Of a stretch of 64,000 nt of DNA, positions 17,013 to 24,762 are shown one piece after another. How positions within the stretch are numbered: the first letter of the stretch is position 1; every line of letters starts with the position of its first letter. The position numbers were made by a program, and so were the translations under genes. The stretch is from Rhodoblastus sp. (GTDB lineage Bacteria; Pseudomonadota; Alphaproteobacteria; Rhizobiales; Beijerinckiaceae). Location: NCBI RefSeq assembly GCF_019449565.1, contig NZ_JAGRPM010000088.1, positions 204,152-268,151 on the forward strand, written 5' to 3'. Under the pieces are notes generated by a model. The model did not search any database and had not been told where the DNA came from. It saw only the letters and a program-made list of their open reading frames with translations.

Positions 17013-17929
17013 GGCCGGCCCTCCGCCATTTCGACGGTCATGCCGTCATAGCCGATTTCCCAGCCTGCCGCTTCGACCTGCGCGCGCTCCGCGGAATCAT
17101 GGCGAAGCGCCGGGTTGGAATTATTGATGTGGACGAAAACGCGACGCTTGATGTCAAGGCCGTCGAGCGAGGCGATCGAGCCCTTCTCGCCATTCATCGC
17201 CATATGGCCCATGCGCCAGGCGGTCTTCGGCAAAAGGCCGAGTCGGATCATCTCATCGTCCTCGAAGGTCGTGCCGTCGAAGAAGATCAGGTCCGCGCCA
17301 TGGAGCCGCTTGCGCAACGCGTCTGTGATGCGGGCGCAGGAGGGCATGTAATAGAAACGCCGGTCGCCCTGCCGGATTTCGACGCCTACCGTGGTGTCGC
17401 TCTCGGCGCCGAGTTCGATCTCGGCTTCGTTGCGCGATTCGAGATAGAGCGGAATTTTGCCCGGCGTCACGAAGGGCGTCAGCGTGAAACCCAGGCCGGT
17501 GTCGACGACCTGCTCGACCGCCACCGTCTCGCGCTTGACGGCGTCCGCATTCAGCACGCCGAACACGCCGCCAATCGTATTGGCCATGACGCTTTTCGTC
17601 GCCCAGAGCGTGAAGGGCTGAACCTCGCGCATCACCAGCAGGCCCGCGATATTGTCCACATCGCCATTTGGCGCGAACACGCCTTTGATCGGCGAATGAC
17701 GCGGCGCGATCTTCGGGTGGAGTTGGGGATTGGCGATGATCTGCTGGCGCAGGTCGGGCGTCGCGGAGAGCACCACCCAGTCTTCGCCATTGGCGCTGAC
17801 GGCGACGCTGCATTGCGATCGCTGCGCGATCCGGCCGTCGCGCGCATAGGCGAGCCGGCAGTTTTCGCAGAGACAGTTCCATTGCGGAAGGCCGCCGCCC
17901 GCCGCCGATCCGAGCACAAGAAATTGCAC
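17009..17929 (-). CDS. pqqB: PQQ biosynthesis metallo-hydrolase PqqB
   Basis: A 306-aa protein of the metallo-beta-lactamase fold with PqqB landmarks: GSAAGGGLPQWNC at the N-terminus, C-x2-C (CLCENC), HSPIKGVFAPNGDVDNIAG, and HINNSNPALR near the end. It is thought to hydroxylate or process the PQQ precursor in the cytoplasm. The start is a GTG with AAGG seven bases upstream. It lies 327 nt downstream of pqqA. Confidence 0.95.
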   Translation of the reverse strand: MQFLVLGSAAGGGLPQWNCLCENCRLAYARDGRIAQRSQCSVAVSANGEDWVVLSATPDLRQQIIANPQLHPKIAPRHSPIKGVFAPNGDVDNIAGLLVMREVQPFTLWATKSVMANTIGGVFGVLNADAVKRETVAVEQVVDTGLGFTLTPFVTPGKIPLYLESRNEAEIELGAESDTTVGVEIRQGDRRFYYMPSCARITDALRKRLHGADLIFFDGTTFEDDEMIRLGLLPKTAWRMGHMAMNGEKGSIASLDGLDIKRRVFVHINNSNPALRHDSAERAQVEAAGWEIGYDGMTVEMAEGRP

Positions 17930-17952
17930 GTGAACGACCTTATTCCCAGTCC

Positions 17953-17982
17953 TGGCTCTATGCCGGTCTTGGCTCTATGCCG
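17953..17982. repeat. Tandem 13-bp direct repeat upstream of pqqB
   Basis: TGGCTCTATGCCG occurs at 17953-17965 and again at 17970-17982, a period of 17 nt, 24 nt ahead of the pqqB start. A third partial TGGCTC follows at 17987. It could be a protein binding site or a chance duplication. Confidence 0.7.
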
Positions 17983-18103
17983 AATTGTGGCTCAAATCGA
18001 GCCCCACGGGCCCCGCGGCGCCGGACATGATCGCAGCAAGCGACCTCGCGGCCCGATGATGGCGATATAGCAATCCGACGTCCAATGCGTCAGGCCGCGG
18101 CGA

Positions 18104-18121
18104 GAAAATCGTAAGATTTTC
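18104..18121. other. Perfect hairpin in the pqqA-pqqB spacer
   Basis: GAAAATC, loop GTAA, GATTTTC. A small AT-rich stem-loop about 136 nt past the pqqA stop on the minus strand. Candidate mRNA processing or pausing site. Confidence 0.45.
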
Positions 18122-18256
18122 GTCAAGCGTCGAGGTCCCGGCAGCGCTCGCTCAGCTAGGCGAAGCGGCTCGCCGTCGCAGGCTCCCAAAGCGCAAAAAC
18201 CTCACCGGTCGCGTTGGCGTCCGATGAGGCGAATGACGCGCAGGCGGTCGCTGCGA

Positions 18257-18343
18257 TCAGATTTCAGCCGACATATAGCTGGTGACTTCCATGCCGACGC
18301 AAACTTCGCAGGCTTCGGGGGCGGTCCAGGTAACTTCCGTCAT
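18257..18343 (-). CDS. pqqA: PQQ precursor peptide PqqA
   Basis: A 28-aa peptide beginning MTEVTWTAPEACE and ending GMEVTSYMSAEI. The crosslinked pair is the E-V-T-S-Y motif (Glu and Tyr four apart), with the family-typical VGMEVTSY context. GGAGG lies six bases before the ATG. It is slightly longer at the N-terminus and shorter at the C-terminus than the PqqA of Methylobacterium as I recall it. It heads the pqq cluster; pqqB follows after 327 nt. The gene is too short for routine gene callers. Confidence 0.93.
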   Translation of the reverse strand: MTEVTWTAPEACEVCVGMEVTSYMSAEI

Positions 18344-19002
18344 GTTTTCCTCCAATGAAGATCTCGCGCGGCCGATGCGCTCGAGGGATAGGCTGCGTTT
18401 TGTCGCAGTTCTGCTGATCAAGGCCTCTATCCCTAAGCGAAGATAGAGCGCCCCGCAACAGCGTCTACGGCGCCAAAGTATGAACCGGCCCTTAGATTTG
18501 GCTCAAGGCCCATGCGCGGGGGAAGGCGGGCATCGCAGCTTCGGAAGCGTTATTGCGGTTGCGCCGTCCCGGCCGCTTCAGCATGGCGGGAAATGCGCCT
18601 TTCGTTCCCGGTTCGGCCAGGTGCAATGGCACTAAAGAGCAGTATCGCAAGTTTCAGTATAGAGACTAAATTGTCGCAGGTTGAAAGCGTCGCCCTTAAT
18701 GCGTCGCGGCCCGGGAGGTCATTCGTCAATAAAAGACCGCGCAAGCGATGCCTTGGCGACGCCCGCGCTCTCTTCTTGATTTCACTGATTGTCCATGTGT
18801 CGGAAGGCAGGGCGTCGAATATCGAGGCGCCGGCGCGGCCATCGCAAGGCAGTGAATTTGCGCCTTGATCGGGCAGGCGCCTCCGGGGCGTCAACTGTAA
18901 TTCGAGCGGATCGGCCTTTCGTCTCTCGCGCCCCGGCGCATGGACGAATGAGCGGGCCGCTTCCGACAAGCGTCGCAAGGCGCGCGAATATGGAGGAAGG
19001 TC
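18344..19002. promoter_or_regulatory. Long divergent regulatory region between pqqA and the aldehyde dehydrogenase
   Basis: 659 nt without a supportable gene. It must carry the promoter of pqqA (minus) and of the aldehyde dehydrogenase (plus). Short open frames exist on both strands, but none has a convincing Shine-Dalgarno or recognisable sequence. I could not define -35/-10 boxes or a sigma-54 site (a TGGCAC at about 18626 lacks correctly spaced GC). Likely target of the LuxR-type regulator. Confidence 0.5.
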
Positions 19003-20523
19003 ATGTACCAGGAAGCTGTAGCCAATCTCACCGGCAAGAATCTGATCAGGTCAAAATTCGATAATTTCATCGGCGGCAAATGGGTCGCGCCGGTGCAGGG
19101 CCAGTATTTCGACAACATCAGCCCGGTCAGCGGCAAGGTTCTCTGCCAGGTCGCCCGCTCGACCGCGCAGGACATCGAACTCGCCCTCGACGCCGCTCAC
19201 GCGGCCAAGGACAGCTGGGGCCGCACGCCGGCCGCCGAACGCTCCAAGATTCTGCTCAAGATCGCCGACCGTATCGAGGATAATCTCGCCACCATCGCTT
19301 TGGTCGAAACGCTCGACAATGGCAAGCCGATCCGCGAGACGACCTATGCCGACATTCCGCTGATGGTCGATCATTTCCGCTATTTCGCCGGCGCCCTGCG
19401 CGCCCAGGAAGGCTCGATCTCTGAGATCGACCACGACACCATCGCCTATCACTTCCATGAGCCGCTCGGCGTTATCGGCCAGATCATTCCCTGGAACTTC
19501 CCGCTGCTGATGGCCGCCTGGAAGATCGCTCCGGCGCTCGCCGCCGGCAATTGCATCGTGATGAAGCCCGCCGAACAGACTCCCGTCGGCATTCTGGTTC
19601 TGGTCGAGCTGATCGCCGATCTGCTGCCGGAAGGCGTTCTCAACATCGTGAACGGCTTCGGCGCGGAAGCCGGCAAGGCGCTGGGCCAGAGCAAGCGCAT
19701 CGCCAAGATCGCCTTCACCGGCTCGACAGTCACCGGCAAGATGATCGCGCATTACGCCGCCGACAATCTGATCCCGGCGACCCTGGAGCTGGGCGGCAAG
19801 TCGCCGAACATCTTCTTCGCCGACGTGATGGACGCTGACGACGAATATTTCGACAAGGCGCTCGAAGGTTTCGCCTTGTTCGCGCTCAATCAGGGCGAAG
19901 TCTGCACCTGCCCCAGCCGCGCTCTGGTTCAGGAATCGATCTACGAGAAGTTCATCGAGCGCGCCGTCAAGCGCGTCCAAGCGATCAAGCAGGGCAGCCC
20001 GCTCGACATGAGCACCATGATCGGCGCCCAGGCCTCGAATGAACAGCTGCACAAGATCTTGTCCTATATCGACATCGGCAAGCAGGAAGGCGCTGAATTG
20101 CTGACCGGCGGTTCGCGCGCCAATCTCGGCGGCGAGCTGGAGAGCGGCTATTACATCAACCCGACCGTGTTCCACGGCAAGAACAGCATGCGTATCTTCC
20201 AGGAAGAAATCTTCGGGCCGGTCTTGTCGGTCACGACCTTCAAGGACGATGCTGACGCGCTGGCGATCGCCAATGACACCATCTACGGCCTCGGCGCCGG
20301 CGTGTGGACGCGCAACGGCAACCGCGCCTATCACTTCGGCCGCAATATCCAGGCCGGCCGCGTCTGGACCAACTGCTACCACGCCTATCCGGCCCATGCG
20401 GCCTTCGGCGGTTACAAGGAATCGGGCCTAGGCCGCGAAAACCACAAGATGATGCTCGACCATTATCAGCAGACCAAGAACATGCTCGTCTCCTATTCGA
20501 CGAAGGCTCTCGGCTTCTTCTGA
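19003..20523 (+). CDS. exaC: NAD-dependent aldehyde dehydrogenase, ExaC-type
   Basis: A 506-aa class I/II aldehyde dehydrogenase, the length of ExaC/AcoD. Seen: GQIIPWNFPLLMAAWKI, the glycine motif FTGSTVTGK, LELGGKSPN with the general-base Glu, and the catalytic Cys in NQGEVCTCPSR. C-terminal VWTNCYHAYPAHAAFGGYK is typical of acetaldehyde dehydrogenases of quinoprotein ethanol loci. It oxidises the aldehyde made by the periplasmic dehydrogenase, in the cytoplasm. GGAGG-AAGGTC precedes the ATG. A strong terminator follows. Formaldehyde, acetaldehyde or longer aldehydes are possible substrates. Confidence 0.9.
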   Translation: MYQEAVANLTGKNLIRSKFDNFIGGKWVAPVQGQYFDNISPVSGKVLCQVARSTAQDIELALDAAHAAKDSWGRTPAAERSKILLKIADRIEDNLATIALVETLDNGKPIRETTYADIPLMVDHFRYFAGALRAQEGSISEIDHDTIAYHFHEPLGVIGQIIPWNFPLLMAAWKIAPALAAGNCIVMKPAEQTPVGILVLVELIADLLPEGVLNIVNGFGAEAGKALGQSKRIAKIAFTGSTVTGKMIAHYAADNLIPATLELGGKSPNIFFADVMDADDEYFDKALEGFALFALNQGEVCTCPSRALVQESIYEKFIERAVKRVQAIKQGSPLDMSTMIGAQASNEQLHKILSYIDIGKQEGAELLTGGSRANLGGELESGYYINPTVFHGKNSMRIFQEEIFGPVLSVTTFKDDADALAIANDTIYGLGAGVWTRNGNRAYHFGRNIQAGRVWTNCYHAYPAHAAFGGYKESGLGRENHKMMLDHYQQTKNMLVSYSTKALGFF

Positions 20524-20578
20524 GAACACTGCGCGCCCCGGTCCAAGCCGGAGCGCCGTCCCATCATGAAGACTGCGG

Positions 20579-20615
20579 ATTGCGCGGCGCCTAAAACGCG
20601 CCGCGCAATTTTTTT
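20579..20615 (+). terminator. Strong Rho-independent terminator after the aldehyde dehydrogenase
   Basis: A 12-bp perfect stem (ATTGCGCGGCGC / GCGCCGCGCAAT), 7-nt loop, then a run of seven T. It separates the dehydrogenase from the two DUF779 genes, which may rely on read-through or their own promoter. Confidence 0.92.
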
Positions 20616-20655
20616 GACGCCTGAGCCTGTTCCGTAAACAGCCCTCGGAGGAAAG

Positions 20656-21093
20656 ATGCCCGCGCCCGCACGTGTCGAAGCCACCGCCGAAGCACTTCTC
20701 TGGATCGCTCGCCTCAGAGAAAAACACGGTCCGCTGATGTTTTATCAGCATCACGGATGTTGCCAGGGAGGACCGGCTCCCGTGTGTCTTCCCGAGGGAG
20801 AATACAGACTGGGGGACGCCGATGTTCTGCTCGGCGAAATTGGCGGCTGCGCCTTTTACATGAGCGGTTGGCAATTCGAACAATGGCGGACTATCCAGAC
20901 GATCATCGACGTGGCGCCGGGCCAAGGTTCGGGCTTTTCCATCGAGGCGCCGGAGTGCGTCTGTTTCTTCACGCGCCTGCGTGTCTTCACCGACGCCGAA
21001 GTCTCGCTCCTGGCTGAGGTGGGCGAGCCTCCCACTTTGGGATCGGGAAACGGGCCGGGCTTCGAGGCGCCACATTCCAGTCTGATGTATTGA
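20656..21093 (+). CDS. DUF779 protein, first of a tandem pair
   Basis: A 145-aa cytoplasmic protein of the DUF779 family, which is habitually encoded next to ExaC-type aldehyde dehydrogenases. It contains RVEATAEALLWI, KHGPLMFYQHHGCCQGG with a vicinal Cys pair, FYMSGWQFEQW and DVAPGQGSGFSIEAPE. The Cys pair plus His suggests metal or thiol chemistry, but no function is established to my knowledge. A 17-residue C-terminal tail is absent from the second copy. GGAGG lies 6 bases ahead of the ATG. Confidence 0.85.
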   Translation: MPAPARVEATAEALLWIARLREKHGPLMFYQHHGCCQGGPAPVCLPEGEYRLGDADVLLGEIGGCAFYMSGWQFEQWRTIQTIIDVAPGQGSGFSIEAPECVCFFTRLRVFTDAEVSLLAEVGEPPTLGSGNGPGFEAPHSSLMY

Positions 21094-21117
21094 AAAGCTA
21101 AGCAAACCGAGGAAAAG

Positions 21118-21504
21118 ATGCCCGCGCCCTCACGTATTGAAGCCACGGCGGAAGCCCTGCTCTGGATCGCCATTCTCAAAGCGAAACACGGTCCGCTGAT
21201 GTTTTATCTTTCCAGCGGTTGCTGCGAGGGATCTTCGCCCATGTGTTTCGTCGAGGGAGATTATCGCGTGAACGAGGCTGACATTCTGCTCGGCGAAGTC
21301 GGCTGCAGCCCCTTCTATTTGAGCGCGCAGCAATTTGAATATTGGCGCCACACCCAGCTGATCCTTGACGTGACGCCGGGCCAGGGCTCCGGCTTCTCGC
21401 TGGAAGCGCCGGAGGGCGTGAGCTTTCTGACCCGCAGCCGCGTTTTCAGCGACGGCGAGGTCGCGGCGCTGTCGGCGGCTGGAATACCCCCGCGCGCTTC
21501 GTAA
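21118..21504 (+). CDS. DUF779 protein, second of a tandem pair
   Basis: A 128-aa paralogue of the preceding gene, 24 nt downstream. Shared blocks are nearly identical at the N-terminus (EATAEALLWIA, KHGPLMFY, GCC-x-G) and in PGQGSGFS-x-EAPE; the middle diverges (YLSSGCCEGSSPMC). The vicinal Cys pair and a further Cys are retained. It ends earlier than copy one. A recent tandem duplication followed by divergence is the simplest reading; hetero-oligomer formation is possible. Confidence 0.85.
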   Translation: MPAPSRIEATAEALLWIAILKAKHGPLMFYLSSGCCEGSSPMCFVEGDYRVNEADILLGEVGCSPFYLSAQQFEYWRHTQLILDVTPGQGSGFSLEAPEGVSFLTRSRVFSDGEVAALSAAGIPPRAS

Positions 21505-21568
21505 GCGCCGACAGACGCCCGATAATGAAGGCTTCAAGCCGCCCGGAAAACACGCTAAACCGGGCGTC

Positions 21569-23320
21569 ATGATGATGCCCTCTCCTCCCGCAGACCGCCT
21601 CGTGCTCGCTCTCGCCCAGATCAATTGCGTCGTGGGCGCCATTGACGCCAATCGGGACAGCGCGCGCGCCGCGCGCCGTGAAGCGGCCGCCTTCGGCGCC
21701 GATCTCGTCATGTTTTCGGAGCTGTTTCTCGCCGGCTACCCGCCAGAGGATCTCGTGCTGAGGCCGGCGTTCCAGGACGCCTGCCGCGCCGCGCTGGAGG
21801 AACTGGCGCGCGATACGGCGGATGGCGGTCCTGCCGTTCTGATGGGCCTGCCTTGGATGCAGGACGGCGCCTGCCACAACGCCTACGCGCTGCTCGACGG
21901 CGGTCGCATCGTCGCCGTGCGGTTCAAGGTCGATCTGCCCAATTACGGCGTATTCGACGAGAAGCGCGTATTCCAGCCCGGCCCGGCGCCGGGGCCGGTC
22001 GCCTTTCGCGGCGTGCGGCTCGGCCTGCCGATCTGCGAGGATATCTGGGGGCCGGACATCGTCGAATCCTTGAGCGAGACCGGCGCGGAAATTCTCCTCT
22101 CGCCCAATGGCTCGCCCTACTGGCGCGGCAAGGATTCCGAGCGTCTCGCGGTCGTTACCGAGCGGGTGGTCGAAAGCGGGCTGCCGCTGGTCTATCTCAA
22201 TCAGGTCGGCGGCCAGGACGAACTGGTTTTTGACGGGGCGAGCTTCATCGTCAACGCCGATTGTGCCTTGGCTGGGCGCTTGCCGGCCTTCGCCGAGACG
22301 GTCGCCAAGGTTGTGTTCCGGCGCGGCGGTCACGGCTGGTTCTGCGAGGAGGGGCCCAGCGCGCCGTCGCTGGACGACGACAAGGCCGATTATTCCGCCT
22401 GCGTGCTGGGGTTGCGCGACTATGTCCACAAGAACAATTTTCCCGGCGTCGTTCTCGGCATGTCGGGCGGCGTCGACTCGGCGCTCTGTGCTGCCATGGC
22501 GGCGGATGCGCTGGGTCCTGCCAGCGTCCACGCGATCATGCTGCCCTATCGCTTCACGTCCGGGGAATCGCTGACGGACGCGGCGGACTGCGCCAAGGCG
22601 CTCGGCCTGCGCTATGACATTCTGCCGATCGCAGCGGCGGTCGAGGGCATCGAGTCCGCGCTTGCGCCGCTTTTCGCCGGAACGGCGCGCGGCGTCACGG
22701 AAGAGAACATCCAGGCCCGGGCGCGCGGCGTCCTGCTGATGTCGGTGTCCAACAAATTCGGGCCGATGCTGGTGACCACCGGCAACAAGTCGGAGATGTC
22801 GGTCGGCTACGCCACGCTTTACGGCGACATGAACGGCGGCTTCAACCCGATCAAGGACCTCTACAAGACCCAGGTGTTCCGGCTGTGCGGCCTGCGCAAT
22901 GGCTGGAAGCCGGACGGAGCGCTAGGTCCGGAGGGCCTCGCGATCCCGCAGAACATTATCGACAAGCCGCCGACGGCGGAACTGCGCGAGAACCAGAAGG
23001 ATCAGGATTCGCTGCCGCCCTATGATGCGTTGGACGACATGCTGGAATGCCTGGTCGAGAAGGAAATGCGCCTCGTCGAGATCGCCGCGCGCGGCCATGA
23101 CATCGAGATCGTGAAGAAGATCGAGCGCCTGCTCTATCTCGCCGAATATAAGCGCCGCCAGTCGGCCCCGGGCGTGAAGGTGACTCGCAAGAATTTCGGC
23201 CGCGACCGCCGCTATCCAATCGTCAATCGCTTTCGCGACAAGGGAGCGCCGGCCCAGCAGCCGGACTTCTCGATCGCGCCGGAAAGCCCGATCGGATTCA
23301 GCGAGCGTTTCGAGGACTGA
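21569..23320 (+). CDS. nadE: Glutamine-dependent NAD+ synthetase
   Basis: A 583-aa two-domain enzyme. The N-terminal nitrilase-type glutaminase shows the triad context: Glu in FSELFLAGYPPEDL, Lys in RFKVDLPNYGVFDEKR and Cys in GLPICEDIW. The C-terminal synthetase has the ATP pyrophosphatase loop GMSGGVDSAL and NKSEMSVGYATLYGDM. It amidates nicotinate adenine dinucleotide in the last step of NAD synthesis. Three consecutive ATGs occur at the start; the first is reported. A terminator follows at 23337. Confidence 0.95.
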   Translation: MMMPSPPADRLVLALAQINCVVGAIDANRDSARAARREAAAFGADLVMFSELFLAGYPPEDLVLRPAFQDACRAALEELARDTADGGPAVLMGLPWMQDGACHNAYALLDGGRIVAVRFKVDLPNYGVFDEKRVFQPGPAPGPVAFRGVRLGLPICEDIWGPDIVESLSETGAEILLSPNGSPYWRGKDSERLAVVTERVVESGLPLVYLNQVGGQDELVFDGASFIVNADCALAGRLPAFAETVAKVVFRRGGHGWFCEEGPSAPSLDDDKADYSACVLGLRDYVHKNNFPGVVLGMSGGVDSALCAAMAADALGPASVHAIMLPYRFTSGESLTDAADCAKALGLRYDILPIAAAVEGIESALAPLFAGTARGVTEENIQARARGVLLMSVSNKFGPMLVTTGNKSEMSVGYATLYGDMNGGFNPIKDLYKTQVFRLCGLRNGWKPDGALGPEGLAIPQNIIDKPPTAELRENQKDQDSLPPYDALDDMLECLVEKEMRLVEIAARGHDIEIVKKIERLLYLAEYKRRQSAPGVKVTRKNFGRDRRYPIVNRFRDKGAPAQQPDFSIAPESPIGFSERFED

Positions 23321-23336
23321 TGGCCAGACTATGAGT

Positions 23337-23358
23337 GGGCGTCTTCCGACGCCCTTTT
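23337..23358 (+). terminator. Terminator after nadE
   Basis: GGGCGTC, loop TTCC, GACGCCC, then TTTT. It lies between the convergent nadE and glycosyltransferase genes. Confidence 0.85.
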
Positions 23359-23364
23359 GTGAGT

Positions 23365-24528
23365 TCAGGCGGCGCCGTCGACCGTCTCGTCGGCGCCCTC
23401 GCGCACGGACATGGAATTGCCGAGCCAGACGAAATCATCGCCCAGCCAGCCGTCGATCCAGACAATCGGGAACAGCAGGTCGCGCAGCATGAAATAGAGC
23501 GGCGAAAGCGGGCTGGTCGGCCAGCCCAGCCGCCAGCTGGCGAGCGTCTCGGGCAACTGCCAGCCCGCGGCGACCAGAGCGGCGGCGGTCCAGGGCTCGA
23601 AGCCGAAATCGCGCGCGGCATAGGCGCCCGCGAGGATCGGCAACAGCGAGCCGGCCAGGATTTCCGGCGCGTACATGCTCGGGAAGCTGGCGCGGCGCAG
23701 GCGCGCCCAGCGGGTCTGGCGCTGATAGATGGAGCGCAGGGTGCGCTTGCCGAGCGGCTGGCCGAAGGGCCGGTCCACCAGCGCGACTTTCATGCCAGCG
23801 TTGCGCACGAGCTTGGTCGCGGCGGCGTCCTCGGCGATTTCCGAGGCAAGGACGGCGACGCCGCCGGCCTGCTCGACGATTTCGCGCCGCCACATCATGC
23901 TCTTGCCTTGGGCGAAGCCCATGCCAATGGCGTCGGCGCAGAACTGCCAACGCGCCTGGAAGCTATTGAGGAAGGCGCATTCGAGCTGGGCGCGGAAGCC
24001 GTCAGGCCACACGCCGAGCGGCGGCGAGCAGACCAGGCCGATGTCGGGCCGGAACCGGACCAGCATCTGCTGAAGATAGTCTTTGGGCGCCAGCACGTTG
24101 GAATCCGCCAGCACGATCCATTGATGCTGCGCCGCCTGCCAGCCCTTGAAGCAATTGTTGAGCTTGGGATTGGGGCTGATAGGGTCCTCGCCGATCAGCA
24201 GGCGGCCGCGCCCTTCAGGCTGCCCGGCCAGCAGAGTCTCGATCAGCGGAATGATCGGGTCGTTCTTCTTCTGCACGCAGAAGAGGACCTCATATTCGGG
24301 ATAGTCCAGCTCGAAAGTCGAGCGCAGCGTCTCTTCCGAGAACGTCTCGAGGCCGCAGACGGGCCGTACAATGCTCACCGGCGGGGTGACGGCTTCGATG
24401 CCCGTTTGGGTCAGGCGCTCGGCGAGCGGCTCGGGGCGGCGGCGGCAGCGCCAGCTGGCGAGGCCGAGCGAGAAGGCGTTGAAAAAGGTCATGACCAGGC
24501 AGAAAGCCGCGGCGATATATCCCGTCAT
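23365..24528 (-). CDS. GT21-type glycosyltransferase (ceramide glucosyltransferase / HpnI-like)
   Basis: A 387-aa membrane glycosyltransferase. An N-terminal helix (about 3-25) anchors a GT-A domain with SIVRPVCGLE, Asp residues in LADSNVL (D2) and EIAEDAAATK (D3), and the Q-x2-RW motif (RQTRWARLRR) of the GT21 family. Hydrophobic segments follow (about 280-375). Members glucosylate ceramide or, as HpnI, add N-acetylglucosamine to bacteriohopanetetrol. No hopanoid or sphingolipid gene lies nearby, so the acceptor stays open. Convergent with nadE. Confidence 0.82.
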   Translation of the reverse strand: MTGYIAAAFCLVMTFFNAFSLGLASWRCRRRPEPLAERLTQTGIEAVTPPVSIVRPVCGLETFSEETLRSTFELDYPEYEVLFCVQKKNDPIIPLIETLLAGQPEGRGRLLIGEDPISPNPKLNNCFKGWQAAQHQWIVLADSNVLAPKDYLQQMLVRFRPDIGLVCSPPLGVWPDGFRAQLECAFLNSFQARWQFCADAIGMGFAQGKSMMWRREIVEQAGGVAVLASEIAEDAAATKLVRNAGMKVALVDRPFGQPLGKRTLRSIYQRQTRWARLRRASFPSMYAPEILAGSLLPILAGAYAARDFGFEPWTAAALVAAGWQLPETLASWRLGWPTSPLSPLYFMLRDLLFPIVWIDGWLGDDFVWLGNSMSVREGADETVDGAA

Positions 24529-24642
24529 TCACCCAATCTTTCTTTTCCTTCGCCTCGATGGCGTGGCTTTCGCTCGCGAATGAGGCTTCATTTTGACGCG
24601 CCGTCCTTTTGCCGAAATTTAACCTTTGGGAAAGGGACTTTT

Positions 24643-24762
24643 ATGTCAATAGCCCAGGTTGCAAGCCTCCATTGCGCTTATGCGGAAAATTCTTCACCGT
24701 TCTATGACATGAGCGCGCGACGGCATTATGTTATACCGCTCCTCACAGGTGAGAACCTGTGA
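24643..24762 (+). CDS. Possible 39-aa small protein or leader peptide
   Basis: ATG preceded by GGGAAAGGGAC at suitable distance; encodes MSIAQVASLHCAYAE… ending …VIPLLTGENL. The final codons and stop lie in the 5' palindrome of the repeat element at 24735-24836, so ribosome movement would alter that hairpin. No family is recognised. An overlapping short frame MRKILHRSMT starts at 24680. Whether either is translated is unknown. Confidence 0.3.
   Translation: MSIAQVASLHCAYAENSSPFYDMSARRHYVIPLLTGENL

Larger units (their letters stand above)
17930..18256. other. pqqA-pqqB intergenic region with repeats and hairpin
   Basis: A 327-nt stretch with no gene. It contains a tandem 13-bp direct repeat near pqqB (17953-17982) and a 7-bp perfect hairpin (18104-18121). 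A spacer with RNA structure between pqqA and pqqB is known in other bacteria and lets pqqA mRNA accumulate above the rest; the structure here may do the same (inference). Confidence 0.6.

Noticed and set aside
18264..18458. A 64-codon frame overlapping pqqA
   Set aside because: It is in a different frame; the true pqqA frame at 18257-18343 has the E-V-T-S-Y motif and a GGAGG site.
18626..18640. Possible sigma-54 promoter (TGGCAC)
   Set aside because: The GC element is one base too close for the GG-N10-GC rule.
18550..18978. A 142-codon frame (minus) and a 118-codon frame (plus) in the pqqA-aldehyde dehydrogenase gap
   Set aside because: No ribosome binding site, no recognisable domain, and composition like random GC-rich sequence. 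Treated as regulatory region.
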